This document shows, in pieces, positions 33,135 through 44,288 of a stretch of 64,000 bases of DNA. A model generated the notes under the pieces. That model had not been told where the DNA came from and searched no databases. It saw only the letters and a list, made by a program, of their open reading frames with translations. Both the position numbers and the translations under genes were made by a program. This DNA is from Rhynchonema sp. JSB1_4 (lineage: Eukaryota; Nematoda; Chromadorea; Monhysterida; Xyalidae), in NCBI GenBank assembly GCA_030248065.1, contig JASAMV010001731.1, forward strand, positions 1 through 64,000, given 5' to 3'. How positions within the stretch are numbered: position 1 is the first letter of the stretch; the number at the start of each line of letters is the position of its first letter.

Positions 33135-34479
33135 CTGCAATGTGAATTAACGAATCATAGCGTCAGTGGGACCCCTGTTTGAGTGGCATCGCGTCTCAAT
33201 GTGAGCATCGTGAAATACTCATACATTAAACTGTTTTGATCGTGATAGATAACAAGTAGTGTTCGCAATTGCCGGGAAAATATACTCCATCTGACACAGC
33301 CAATCAAAACTCGTGGAAATTTATTCAAATTTCCAATCCGTTACGTAACACCCTACCGCAAACCTAAACAGAGTCCCTCCCCTCTGGGCTGTGTAGTGGC
33401 ACGAGGGGCTGTGCGGGACTGCCCCAAGCCCCACCAAAGGGTATCTATCTTGCACCAACTCCAAATGGTATCAATACCTTGCACACTACCAAATTCATGT
33501 TTTTATAGGCAAAATGGACATCTTTGACCTCGAATGCTCGCCAGAAATCACGCCATGCACAAACAGGTTGTCTTAGGCCAACATTTGGTCAATAATAGAG
33601 CGCAAGCGATTCAAGCACAAGCTTGAAGCGAATGAGTCAAAGTGGCTCTAAATTCGAGGTAATTAGCAGGCATTCTATTTTTATACACAAGTTAATAAAA
33701 GACGGACTTGCGTGACGATTTGTCTGTTCGATCTTGAAATTTCGACTTCGACTGATAATCGAACGTGACATCATCAGTCCCAGCGCGATTTTTATCCAAA
33801 CCCCATAAGCGATCGGAGAGCAAATCGATGTCTTTGTCACTGACGGCGCGAACACATTCTGAAGGGCGACAACGAAACGGGCACTGGTGTCTAATGTGCA
33901 GTGCAGCGGCTGGGGGTGGTCCCTCCCCAAAAGGTACAGTATCTCCCTCTCCCCCTCCCCGCGTCTCGTACGATATCTCCCCCTCTCTGGTACGCTATCA
34001 CCGCCGATATTTACCCGATTTTACTCCAACGGTGTGTTACACCAACAGAGATATCTTGGGTAGCCTTTCTCGGGGTATCTCGAGGAACTCCGGGAGGGGG
34101 GTATCTCCCTGGGGTATCTTGGGTTAATTGGCCTGCCACCACACTGTACCGCACCCCAGAGATTAGTGACATTGTAAAGTTGTATTGTTGTGTTATTGTG
34201 TCAAACGTTGCTCAAGCTTGCGTACATAGCAGAATACCACTTTTTATGCATACTTGACGCTATTAAAGGTAAGAACTTTGAACAAGCTCTGGTAAGAACA
34301 AGCAATTTTAGAGGTATTTATTTTGAATTTGAATGATTTTTTCGTCGGACAGGGTCCGTCCAATTGAAAAATAAATCTCCCATAACCGTAAAAACCGAAA
34401 TACAAGGGGGTGCCCTATTAATTCACTGACCCCTTTTTGGGGGGCTGCATACGGGGGCTCTATTCCGGGGGGCAATAGG
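33135..34479. other. Upstream of EndoU: repeat remnants, missing 5' exon not located
   Basis: 33350-33480 is a decayed TACCGTAAAAACC-type fragment. 33890-34150 carries GGTACAGTATCTCCC motifs between loosely matching CAGTGCAGCGGCTGG and CCTGCCACCACACTG ends, probably an old hAT-like element. 34190-34250 repeats the GCGTACA/AACGTTG core of the TACCGTATTGTC family. 34383-34475 is a truncated TACCGTAAAAACC MITE. Confidence 0.4.
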
Positions 34480-34920
34480 CAGTGGTGTCGTTGGGAAATC
34501 AAAGTCAGGATACCGGATACTCAAAATCCAAAATTTTCGGATACCGGACACCCAAAATGAAAAATCTCGGATACCAGGGGTGGTTGCCTCCTAGAATAAA
34601 AATCTCGGATACCCAAGGGGGGTTGTTCAAAAAAGGTCAATTTTGTAGAGGAAAATTGAGCAAAATTGGTGTTGGAACTTCCAACTTGGAATGGAAGCGC
34701 AAAAAATGGTAATTGTTTGGGTTATGCTTGCGCCAGCAAGCGATTTTGAGCATTTTAGAGGTAAAAATGGGCGATTTTTACGGTTTTCGGAAAAATTTTA
34801 GGGTGGGATACCCCTGGACAAAAAGTCAGGATGCCGGATACCCCTGGGTGAAAAAATCAAGATACCGGTACCGGATACTAGGGGGTAACCCCCGTTCCCC
34901 CCAACGACACCACCGGCATG
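34480..34920. mobile_element. hAT-like MITE, 441 bp, target duplication GCAATAGG
   Basis: Exact 8-bp duplications GCAATAGG lie at 34472-34479 and 34921-34928. The left end CAGTGGTGTCGTTGGG matches the right end except for a few extra bases near the terminus (CCCAACGACACCACCGGCATG). Internal motif GGATACCGGATAC repeats near both ends. Inserted into older repeats. Non-coding. Confidence 0.75.
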
Positions 34921-35429
34921 GCAATAGGCATTTTTAGGTTAAAATGGGTAATTTTTTAATCGATGTTGTCAAAAGTCGCCAGAATTCCCTTTTTATGGAG
35001 AATTTTTTGCAAAAAAGGGCAAAAAATCGGTCGAATTTTCAACCTCAAAAAGTGACTTTTTCCTGAATTTGGGTCTTCCCCCTTCCCCCAGGGAGGTATA
35101 CTAACCGCCGCGCCGGACCAGGATCTGGCTGGTACAGTAGGTTGCGATTTTTGGTTCAAAACGGCATAAAATCGGTATTTTTTACTCGAAATTTTTGGTA
35201 GTACAGTAGGTCAGTGTTGGAGGTACTCTGGAGGGAGGGATACCTACTGCACAGGTACCGAGCTCAAAGAGGAGGGATGATACCTACTGTACCAGAGCCG
35301 ATGGCCTGGGGCAGTGGTGTAGCTACCCAGGCGGGGCGGCAACCTACTGTACCACCAAAAATGTGGGGCGGCAACCTACCTACTGTACCGACCGAGCTAG
35401 GGGTCGGAACAAAAATTTTTAGGTCCAAA
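34921..35429. repeat. Fragments of several hAT-like families
   Basis: 34921-35125 is the right end of a GGCGGTTAGTGTACC-type element on the opposite strand. 35214-35310 is a terminal fragment beginning CAGTGTTGGAGGTACTCTGG, matching the inverted right end of the 11634 element. 35313 onward is a CAGTGGTGTAGCTACC terminus with CCTACCTACTGTACC repeats. No gene. Confidence 0.5.
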
Positions 35430-35601
35430 TATTGATGGTTATATTTTTCATTTCGCCCCTCGACGAAAAAATCACTTCCAATAATGCCCTTAAAAATTGC
35501 CTGTTTATGGTATTTTCTACCTTTAACAGCGTTAATTATGCTTAAAAAGCCGTATTCTGCTGAAAACGCAAGCTTAAACAACGTTTGACACAACAACACA
35601 A

Positions 35602-36412
35602 CAGAGGTCGCAATCGCAACAGAGGTCGCGATTTTGGGCTTTTGGCTCGGGCCGGGCCAGGCCGGAGATTTGAAGGGTCGGGCCGGGACGGGCACCCCGG
35701 CCCGAAGCTTCTGAAGTGACTTATTTTACTGAAAAAGTAGGGTTTTTTTGTCAAAAATACTAAAATTTCTGACGGATTCAGCAAGTAGGTGATCAGTATT
35801 GTCCAGTGGTGTGGCTACACAGGCGTGCAATCAAGCTACTGTACCACCAGAAAGGCCTTCAATCAACCTACCTACTGTACCGGCCGAGCTAGGGGGGGGG
35901 AACAAAATTTTTTATGTCTAAATTTAGATGAAAACGGACTCTAAAACCCTCATTTCGCGCGCAGCGCGCGATTTTTCAATTATATGAAGTAAAAAATATC
36001 GATTTTATACGATTTTGAGCCAAAAGTAGCAACCTACTGTACCAGCCGGGGGGCGGCGACCTACCTACTGTACCCAGGATGGCGCGTCATCTACCTTACC
36101 TACTACCTACTGTACTGTACCTAGGGGGACCCCCACCCCCAGGCCCCAGCCACACCATTGGTATTGTCTATCTGGCGACTTTTTCATGGAAAACAATGAA
36201 TTTTCAACCAAAAAATTAGATTCCAAAATCGCAAAAATTATGACAAAAATTGGGTTAAAATCTGAGCCAAAATTCGGGCCGGGCCGGAGATTTGGGGGTT
36301 CGGGCCGGGCCGGGCCGGAGATTTGGGGGTACGGGTCGGGCCGGGCCGGGCCGGAGATTTGGGGGCTCGGGCCGGGCCGGGCCGGCCAAACCCGGCCCGA
36401 TTGCGACCTCTG
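35602..36412. mobile_element. hAT-like element with CAGAGGTCGC ends, carrying a nested copy of another family
   Basis: Begins CAGAGGTCGCAATCG and ends CGATTGCGACCTCTG. The flanks are CAACACAA and CAACACAG, an 8-bp duplication with one mismatch. GC-rich subterminal repeats (CCGGAGATTTGGGGG between GGGCCGGG runs; about four at 36275-36400, fewer at the left) surround an AT-rich core. A 357-bp hAT-like element is inserted at 35804. A related fragment with CCCGGCCCGATTGCGACCTC lies at 336. Confidence 0.75.
35804..36160. mobile_element. hAT-like MITE, 357 bp, target duplication GTATTGTC
   Basis: Ends CAGTGGTGTGGCT and AGCCACACCATTG, with exact 8-bp duplications GTATTGTC on both sides (35796-35803 and 36161-36168). 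Subterminal ACCTACCTACTGTACC repeats flank a core with the palindrome TTCGCGCGCAGCGCGCGA. This is the innermost and youngest of a three-level nest. Confidence 0.9.
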
Positions 36413-36525
36413 CAACACAGCCTTACCATACCACAAATCTGTGGCACGGGCACGCTGAAGGTTGGGGGTGGGGTTCAATTATTGGGGGGGTCAATTAATG
36501 GGGGGTTCTATTTCTGACAATACGG

Positions 36526-37157
36526 TGCTCTAAAACGCTAATTTCGCGCGTAGCGCGCGATTAACTGAGGAGTCTGGCTGAACTGACCAGAGACTTCGAC
36601 CAGCAGGCACAAAATTGCAGCAGCGTGAGCGAAGTTGCGCGTCCTTCTGAGCATTTTCGTCATCCAAGTGCTGGAGCTGAGCTAAGGCTTTCGTTTTGAC
36701 TGCGAAATTGCTCAAAGCCTGCCTGTGTGTGAATCAATTTTTATTAAAAAACAAAAATGATTAAAAATAAAATATCATAAGCACAAGTTCTGGAACGGGA
36801 ACGTAATTTGAACTTAAGAACCCTGAACGTTCAAGGAAACTCATGGCTTCACACTTGACGTGAAACATCACCAGTCTTTTTTGTCAAAACCGCGAATTGC
36901 TTACAAAATGGACCGGTAACGTAAGCATCTTCAAATCATAAACGAAACAGCATGCTATCGTTCCATATCCACAAAACACGGTGAACAGTTATGGTCATGG
37001 TGGTGTCGCTTTGAGAGCATACCCGCCAACACTGGGGCAGACATATAATACACAAGTACGATGACTCTTCGGACTTTTCTGCAAACTCAATTATTACTGA
37101 GAATATATTGGCACTTCTATTACTTTTATTAATTCTACCAAATCCTCAGCACCGTTC
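36526..37157. other. No clear gene; one ambiguous open stretch
   Basis: 36543-36562 is another CG-rich palindrome. 36565-36720 is open on both strands (minus strand: a Gln/Ala/Lys-rich stretch), but no splice pattern decides between them and no family is recognised. 37021-37033 (AACACTGGGGCAG) resembles a hAT terminus. Confidence 0.3.
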
Positions 37158-37551
37158 ATGCAACCAAGTCGACAACATTGGTTGATCGTAATCCTGGCAT
37201 TGTTACTGCACGCCGATGAATCAGCCGCCGAATCACAGGTTATTTGTTCTACTTTATTCAGTTTTTGCTCGATTGATTGCTTATGTAGCTGTGTTTTCAA
37301 CAAATATATACAGATGACTGATTAAACATTTTCAGATTAACACCGATCAAGAACTTGATAATAAACTGCCGTCGCCGATAGTTCGCCGCGAAAAGCGATA
37401 CTATTTCAAACTGAAGCTGGATGAAGCACCAGAAAAGGATAAGAAGAAAAAAAAGAAGAAAAAGCAGCTGAAGAGGTTGAAGAAACTGGAGAAAGCAGGT
37501 GTGCTGCAGCACTTTACGAAGAAGGGACTTCGGAAACACATATATGGATAA
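37158..37551 (+). CDS. Small secreted lysine-rich peptide precursor (98 residues), unknown
   Basis: Not recognised. Two exons, 37158-37238 and 37336-37551, joined at phase 0 with a GT donor and a TTTTCAG acceptor. Residues 9-18 (LIVILALLLH) after a short basic start form a signal peptide. RREKR at 44-48 is a furin-type dibasic cleavage site. The predicted released C-terminal peptide (49-98) has eight consecutive Lys at 63-70, then a mixed Lys/Arg/Leu helix-like segment, and ends in Ile-Tyr-Gly; a terminal Gly can serve as an amidation donor. A poly(A) signal follows 55 bp after the stop. The pattern is that of a secreted peptide or strongly basic matrix-binding protein. Neighbours give no clue. 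Gene structure is likely; function is unknown. Confidence 0.7.
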
Positions 37552-37605
37552 TTGATTGCTCGATTGTGATCGCCTATAATTTTTCAGACCTTTGTTTTAC
37601 TGCAT

Positions 37606-37611
37606 AATAAA
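37606..37611 (+). promoter_or_regulatory. Poly(A) signal of the secreted-peptide gene
   Basis: AATAAA, 55 bp downstream of the TAA stop, followed by a T/GT-containing stretch, as expected of a short 3' UTR. Confidence 0.65.
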
Positions 37612-40600
37612 CTTGTTCACACACAAACTTGAAAATTAGAAGAGTTGGTTGTAATCGGGAACTAATTTCGGGCTATCGGGTTAGTGTGTTGTGTACCTAC
37701 GCACGTCTCCGACCCAGCCGCCGTCTCCATTGCGTTACATGGGCCGAACACCAACGTTTCTCTGCACTGGATCAGCGCTGAGGGCGTATCCTCAAAGCAC
37801 CTTATCGTATTGCCTCCAATCCATCGCCCTCAAAGTACCCCCAAACACAGTAGCATCTGATTGGCATGCAATCACCAAAATGTCATGATTTGTCGTCGTT
37901 TACCCGCGAACGGTTGGCCCGTATTTGTTTCTTTTGGCGAACAACACAACGACCAAAGACATCAACTGTCCATAAATAACGCCAATTCCAGCCATTGGGC
38001 ATCAGCCATATTTCATTTCTGACAAGTTTAATGTGACGCACGCAACAGCCGTCCTGCTGTGGTGCACCTCAAAACAGAGGCAGGGAGGCACAAAGACGTA
38101 AAAACCAGAAATGGGCAAAAATTATCACACCGTTTTGTGACAGTCCGTGAAGCGAACGAAAAACGAACAAAGCACCATTATTGGTTCATAAGAAATGTAG
38201 GTACATTTCTATGAAAAGTGAACAGCTGCGTCGTCCACCTTTGAACGTCACCCACCCCAAAAACCTCAAGAAAGCGTCACATTTCACTTTCACCAACGTC
38301 CGCTTTGAACCGATCAGGTTTCGTGCGCCCGCCGCGATTCTGCTACTTTTGGCTCATTTCGCAGAATTGGGCACATTTCCACTCCAGTAGTCACCTCATG
38401 TCAGTTTAACAAATGACCCAAACTATACTTGGTGTGGCACAGCATAGTGACGTGTCAGATATCAGCTGATAAAGCGGGAACACGTCTTCTTTTGAGAATG
38501 GACATTGAAAGAAGTCAGATTGACAGTTGGCACCTGTGTGGCTGCGGCTGAAGTTGTCAAACCGAGACGCCACACGTGGTTGACATTTCGTGCCAAGTGA
38601 ATGCATGTCACCGAAAGACGCAGTTTGCTTGTTGTTCTGTCCCTTCGAACTTTTGTTTTTTCGTTCAACAAAATTGTTTGTTCCAATGAATTTTCTGAAA
38701 AGCGCTTCTGCTCGTTTTTCTCAACATTGTTCGTCTGTCAGGCAATGACACCAAGTCCTACTGAAAATGTCCTACAGTAACATTATTGTGCGCTTACTAT
38801 GCTGTAATTTGCAAAATTGTCAAAAAAGAGAGGCACGGAGCTCAAAATGGCCAAAGAAATTCATTCATGCAGAAAACCGTTCGACATTGTAGTGTGTCGT
38901 GTATTGCACTCGTTCGTTAGCCGCCCCATAATCATGGCTGCGTGCGTGAGAACTCGATTTCTATTATTTTCCTGTTCAAGAAATATACTATCGTGCTATT
39001 TTTGCACAGACGACGAGAAAACAGCTGGTCTAAGTTTAATTAAGAGGAGCGCATGTTTAAGCTACACGGGGGTGGAAGAAGCTTGAATCATACCATGGAG
39101 TTAGTCGTCCGAGGTCCGCGTTTTTTCTTCGTTTTCCATCAATTTTACGCTTGTGTGGTACCATGCCGTGCTAGCTACGAATTTACTTCTCAATCGTGCA
39201 GATTAAAATTGTGGTTTTTGTATATTTGAAGCTTCTCAAAAAGATTCGTTCTCAATCTTAATTCCACCTGGCCGCATAACCTTTTATCAAGCGATAGGTA
39301 ATATACGGTTAAATGGACCTTATTTTACTTCCACAAAAATAATAGAAAACCACTTTTTTGGTTCCGGATCCTCTTCGCGCGTCCCCAAATGGCCACCATA
39401 TCCTGTCTCGGTTCACGTAAACGTTTCATTTTGTGGGTGGTCCTCAAACCAATTTCAACAAAAATGCCACCATTCTTGTGTAAACATTATACAGTGAATT
39501 GTTTTGGACGTTTTTTAGCGCGTTGGCCGGCTTGGGATATATGTTATGAAAAATGGACACTCTTTTGGTATGTGAACCGATGCTGACAACAACAACGTCA
39601 AGGCAACGTGCTTTGTTTTATGTCAGGATTTTTGGAGTTTTTCGTCCTTGAGAGACCACACGCCGAGCACAAAGCCAAAGAATGAAAAGAGCCACACAGT
39701 TTTTGCGCTCGCGTGAAAATTACGGCTTGATTGATACATCGCACCGATTGCATTTGCACTTTTTGTCTTTGTTTCTGGGTACTTCAAAAATCACGCCGCC
39801 CAGCTGACAAGCTATCAACTTTTTTGGGCAAATGTTGGACTTTCTTATCGCGCCCATTCAAACAAGGCGTAGAAACAGCACAAGTTTGACTGGCTATAGG
39901 GTATCTTTCCGAAATTGATGTCACTTGGGTTTCAAGTGCACATACTTGTTATAGCCCATATAGACTCACTTTACGTGTGTTCACCCAGAGGACAGCGAAT
40001 GGCGAGAGGGCAGATGGAGAGGACATCCCATGCAAGAGAGCCAATGACATCTTTCTGGTTTGGTTGGGTGGTTAGTGGCATGCAGTGGCATACTTGTTAC
40101 GCTCGTGCGTGAGAGTGTGAGTGTCTCGTAAAAAGCGAACTCACCAGCGTGCATGCATATCTGCAAAAGTCGATATTCACGCTCGCTCCGCCTCCATCTA
40201 TGGGCTCGCTAGCTGGCTGGTGTCGCATGAACTCGACATGTATGGCATGGCAGGCTCATCCCAACAGTGGCTGCTGCAATGACGCACGTCCCATATACTG
40301 ACATTGTTGGAACAAGTCATTGCGTGCCGAGACGAAATTGGTGCGCTATTTCTATTTGCGCCCACTGTTTGTTGTTTTTTTTTTCCTGTTTTCTGCTCAT
40401 CCTTCTTGATCAGACTGGCATCTGCAGCATTTCGCAACCTTTTTTTTACCACATGAGATCCAGCTATGGTATACGGTGCCACAAACAACACGCGTTTGCA
40501 AGCTGTCAAATTGTCGTGTTGAATGCTAAATTACGACACTGCGGACATGCATTGGTATTCCAAACTTTTTTCACAGCACGCAGTAACAGCAGCGGCAATA

Positions 40601-43322
40601 TTTTTGGCTGATTGAGGCCTGAGCATAAAGTACACGAAGACGCATCCAGGCGCATGAGCCTGCCAAGGCAGACACAGCACATATGTATCCGCAGGTTCAG
40701 GCTCAGTGGATGCAGTGAAGTGTTGAAGCGGTCTTAGGTATGCGGTATGCCTCCGCAGGCTCAGGCGCCTACATGCACTTCAGGCTCAGGCCTCGCTTGA
40801 TCAACCAAAAATTGCAACTGTTACTGCGTAGTTGTTGACAAACAGCATGACAATTTATTTTATCTCGTTCACATGACTTCCACAAAGCTGCACTTCTAGT
40901 TATGGTGTCATGAAACCTATACCCAGCTGCTGACTGAATGCTTGGAATTCCTAAAAATAATAAAATTCAGCCCAGCATTGTGGTCCAACAGAAAAGCGGA
41001 AAAGCATGGTTTGTCCCAAGAACTTTTCATAGCGATGTTCGCCCCATATGACTGGTTCTAATCAAGCCCATGTCTGTGGCGTATCATGTTTTTCGATTAT
41101 TTTCGTTCGCGAACCACCAGAGCTGTCAAACCCAGTTTACATAATGGACGCACTTTTTATACGCTCGCATGACATGACTATAGGGCTTGATGTCAGGCCC
41201 CATGTCCATGTCTGTGGATGTGACATGTCACAGCTGTCACGTAATTTAATCCAGTGTCTGTAGAGGTGCTTAGCCCACATTCATAAGGTGCACAAGGCAA
41301 AAACTAGATAACACAGTTCACATTACGAATCCACATGAGAAAAACTGGTCCGCACCCAAAGGCCCCTCATGTGTGTCTGGGTGCCTTTTTTCGAACCATG
41401 TCATTTTGAGATTTTTGTGTTTATTTGTACCACAACCCACAGACATGTTCGGGTCATCTCACCGCATGAGCTACAGCATCAGCCACAAAGACCCAGCAAA
41501 ACCTGTTCAGGCTGGTCAGATTTTTCAGCCCCGGCTTGGGCAAGAGGACAAGCGTTACATGAGACGAACCTTCAGCTAATATTCATTCCCTTGACACTGT
41601 TTTGAGCGCGCGCGTGGGCCTCCAGCGCATGCACATGAAGCCTTCGGTAAACATTATTGACTGCCAGTAGATACTGGTGTACACCAGTTTATTCAAACAA
41701 CAGAGAAGATGCCAAAGCACGCACGTGCAGTGCAGCAGACCAAAAGTGCAGAATTTTGTGGAAAAGCATGTTTGATCTTGCCAATCGCCCAGATGACCTC
41801 ACAATACCTTACATTATCTTGTGTTCTGGTTTTTAACGCAGCCAAGTTCCAACAAGGGAAGGGATTTATTGTTATGCGTGACTTGGACTAATCCCCGCCC
41901 AGATAATTTTTCTTGTCAAGGGGCTCATTTTCTTCTTGACGGCTGGCTGCAAAGGTTTCCTTGGGTTCAGACTAATTGTGATCATCACGACGTGATGTGC
42001 TTTTCCTCAAGCTTGTAACATTTGATGTCCATGATATTTGGTTTGCTCCATATCACGCGCTTCTATCCTGAAGCATGAGAGCAATATTGCGCAAACAAAT
42101 TCACAATAATAAATTTTCCACCCAAAGTGGGTCAAGCCTCCCGGTGGTCTGACAACATGAACCCAATCTTGCACGAGGTTACAAGCCGCAGCTGGCTGCC
42201 CCACCCTCCTATGCTCACGGTGGCCCGGTACCAGAGCAATTTCGACCAAGCCAGAAGACCGATTATTCCAATCTTCTGTGCTGAAATTTGTGTACCTTGT
42301 AGATTTGTTTCATGCGCGTTGTTTTTGAAATCTGAGAACTTCCGGGCTTGGCGGCATGTAGTGGTAGCGAAAATTGCGCGAAACTAATTGTCATGCTGTT
42401 TGTTTGTTTTTGTTCTTATTATAGGCTTTCGGGATGGATTCTATTATTTTGATGTTTTATGCGGGCCAAGAATTCAAAACGCTGGATTCAGCCCGCATCA
42501 CCTCGAGGCATTTCATTCGAAAAGTAATTTTTAGATGGGCGGTGTAATTCTTTTTCTTTGGCATCCAAGGTCCTCCGCCTGCCATATTAGCGCTTGTCAC
42601 ATAAAGAATGCATGGCAGAAGGGACATGCGTCGCACAGTTGATCAAAATACCTTTGAAATTCTTCGTTACCCACTGTATTTGGGTCCCCAAATGCTTCAC
42701 GGTACTCATTAACCTAGTCGATCGGGCGTCGGACAAGCTCAGTCAGAAGCGAACTCCATTTTCATTTGATCAGCAGCGGAGGAGCATTACTTTTGATAAT
42801 GCCAAAATACATGAGCCTTTCTTGTTGTTCTGCTTTAAAGTCTGTGTGCAACCTTTCGGTTTCAGGAGCAAAGTTCAGTCTGTCTCAGCCTATAAATAGA
42901 TGGAACACATCATGCACATGAAAGTATAAGTCAGTCAGTCAGGCTTTAGCACCCAGCCAGTGCGTGATGCCTAATGTCGCGAGGCGTACCAAATGCATAT
43001 TTTCCCGTTTGCTAACACTCTTGGTACCACAGAGTCTTCTGAATCAGCTACTATACCTAACGGGTGGGTCCTTATTTGATATATACGAACATTATTAGCA
43101 AAGTGTAGTCCCTTGTGTTCCAGGCTACTGATAGAGTCACTCTGGGGAGACATTGAACCACTTTATATTGGCTGATGTGTGTGGCCCGTTAGCTGGTCTG
43201 TTTCGTTTAGTTCAGTTAGACTGAGTGGTGCCCGTTTAACTGGGACTTGAAACGCGAAATGCACCTTGGCCAACAATAACTTGCTTCCACCAATAACTAC
43301 ATGTAACATACATTCTACCGTA
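37612..43322. other. 5.7-kb region without recognisable genes
   Basis: Only short open frames on both strands, none with coherent splice signals or family motifs. Composition is ordinary; CACACA/CATGT-type words are frequent. 40640-40800 has irregular repeats of CAGGCTCAGG. Probably intergenic DNA or a long 5' region of the downstream exchange-factor gene. Confidence 0.35.
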
Positions 43323-43639
43323 TAGTCCGTCCACCAGCTCATGGCACTTTGTGTTGCTGCTGGCTGGTTTGTTCCCTTCCTCCACGTCCTAATGAAAGAG
43401 AAATTGAGTTTCCAAAAAAAATTATTTTTGCTCCTAAATTGCTGTTTTTATGAAATCGACGTGTTTTATCGATTTTAATTTTAAGTTTGATCGAATTCAA
43501 TCGTTTTCGACACATTTTCTTATTTTTTAAGTTTTTTTGCAAAATCGCTCACGCTCAATTTCTCTTTCATTAGAACGTGGAGGAAGGGAACAAATCGGCC
43601 AGCAGCAACACAAAGTGCCATGAGCTGGTGGACGGACTA
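43323..43639. mobile_element. TA-target MITE, 317 bp, with TAGTCCGTCCACC ends
   Basis: An inverted repeat of about 66 bp starts TAGTCCGTCCACCAGCTCAT and includes GGCACTTTGTGTTGCTGCTG; TA flanks both ends (43321-43322 and 43640-43641). The AT-rich centre contains a further inverted pair (GAAAGAGAAATTGAG and CTCAATTTCTCTTTC). The first six bases match the TAGTCCARCCACG family, but the rest differs. Confidence 0.88.
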
Positions 43640-44288
43640 TACGTATAGGTTACAAGGTGAGCCAATAGTTTCAGCGCACTTTGGTAATTGTTTCGTCTTG
43701 CCTGTTTCCTGCCAACGCGCACAAAACTTATGGCCGTTTTGTCATAATTTCACGTCACTTGCTGCACAGTTGCAGTGGCAACAGACCAGAACGGTGTTTT
43801 TGGGCCGGCACTCTTCGGTTACTGGATCCAAGTTTTGTGGGTACAATGCAAATGTTTGGTGTGAAAACACAGTGGAATGCCTAGATATACATACACATGT
43901 AGGTCCTACTACGGTGCTCTAGGTGCACTGCAGCACTCAGTCAGTGGAACAGAAGTTCAAATTTCCTGTCCAAATAGCGCCCATTAGGTACAAATGTGTA
44001 CTACATTTACGATGAAATTGTGCGCCACAGAAAAGTTGCAATGTGACTTGTGAAGTGACTAGCGGTGTCAGTTACATTCCTGGGATGCACAGGCGCGTGA
44101 AACGAGGAACTGCTTTCAAATATACCCCATAATAACACGAGAGCTATTGTTTCTTGTTATGAACAGGTGCAAGAAATACATATAACAGCTCTTATTATCC
44201 TCTTTGTTTCAGAAATCTAAAAATCATCTCCAAAAACATGAGTTACACAAATTTCCCTCGAATCAACAATTAAACTCAATCGAAAGTG
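43640..44288. other. Upstream region of the exchange-factor gene
   Basis: No exon or repeat recognised. The exchange-factor start codon lies at 44289 after ordinary AT-rich sequence; no splice acceptor abuts it, so a promoter or 5' UTR may lie here. Confidence 0.3.

Larger units (their letters stand above)
35430..36525. mobile_element. TACCGTATTGTC-family MITE, copy 3, split by nested hAT-like insertions
   Basis: The core GCTTAAACAACGTTTGACAC followed by CAACAACACA is continued after the insertion by CAACACAG and GGGGTTCAATTATTGGGGGG, ending GACAATACGGT near 36525. The copy at 820-1247 shows the empty site. The left terminus was not found. Host of the 35602-36412 element. Confidence 0.6.

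Noticed and set aside
33890..34150. Eighth hAT-like element with 8-bp duplication
   Set aside because: Loose terminal match only, and the flanking 8-mers (CTAATGTG and TACCGCAC) do not agree.
36530..36715. Possible N-terminal EndoU exon on the minus strand
   Set aside because: It has a weak Leu-x-x-Leu-Asp-x-x-Asn resemblance only, the phase does not clearly fit the next exon, and the opposite strand is equally open.
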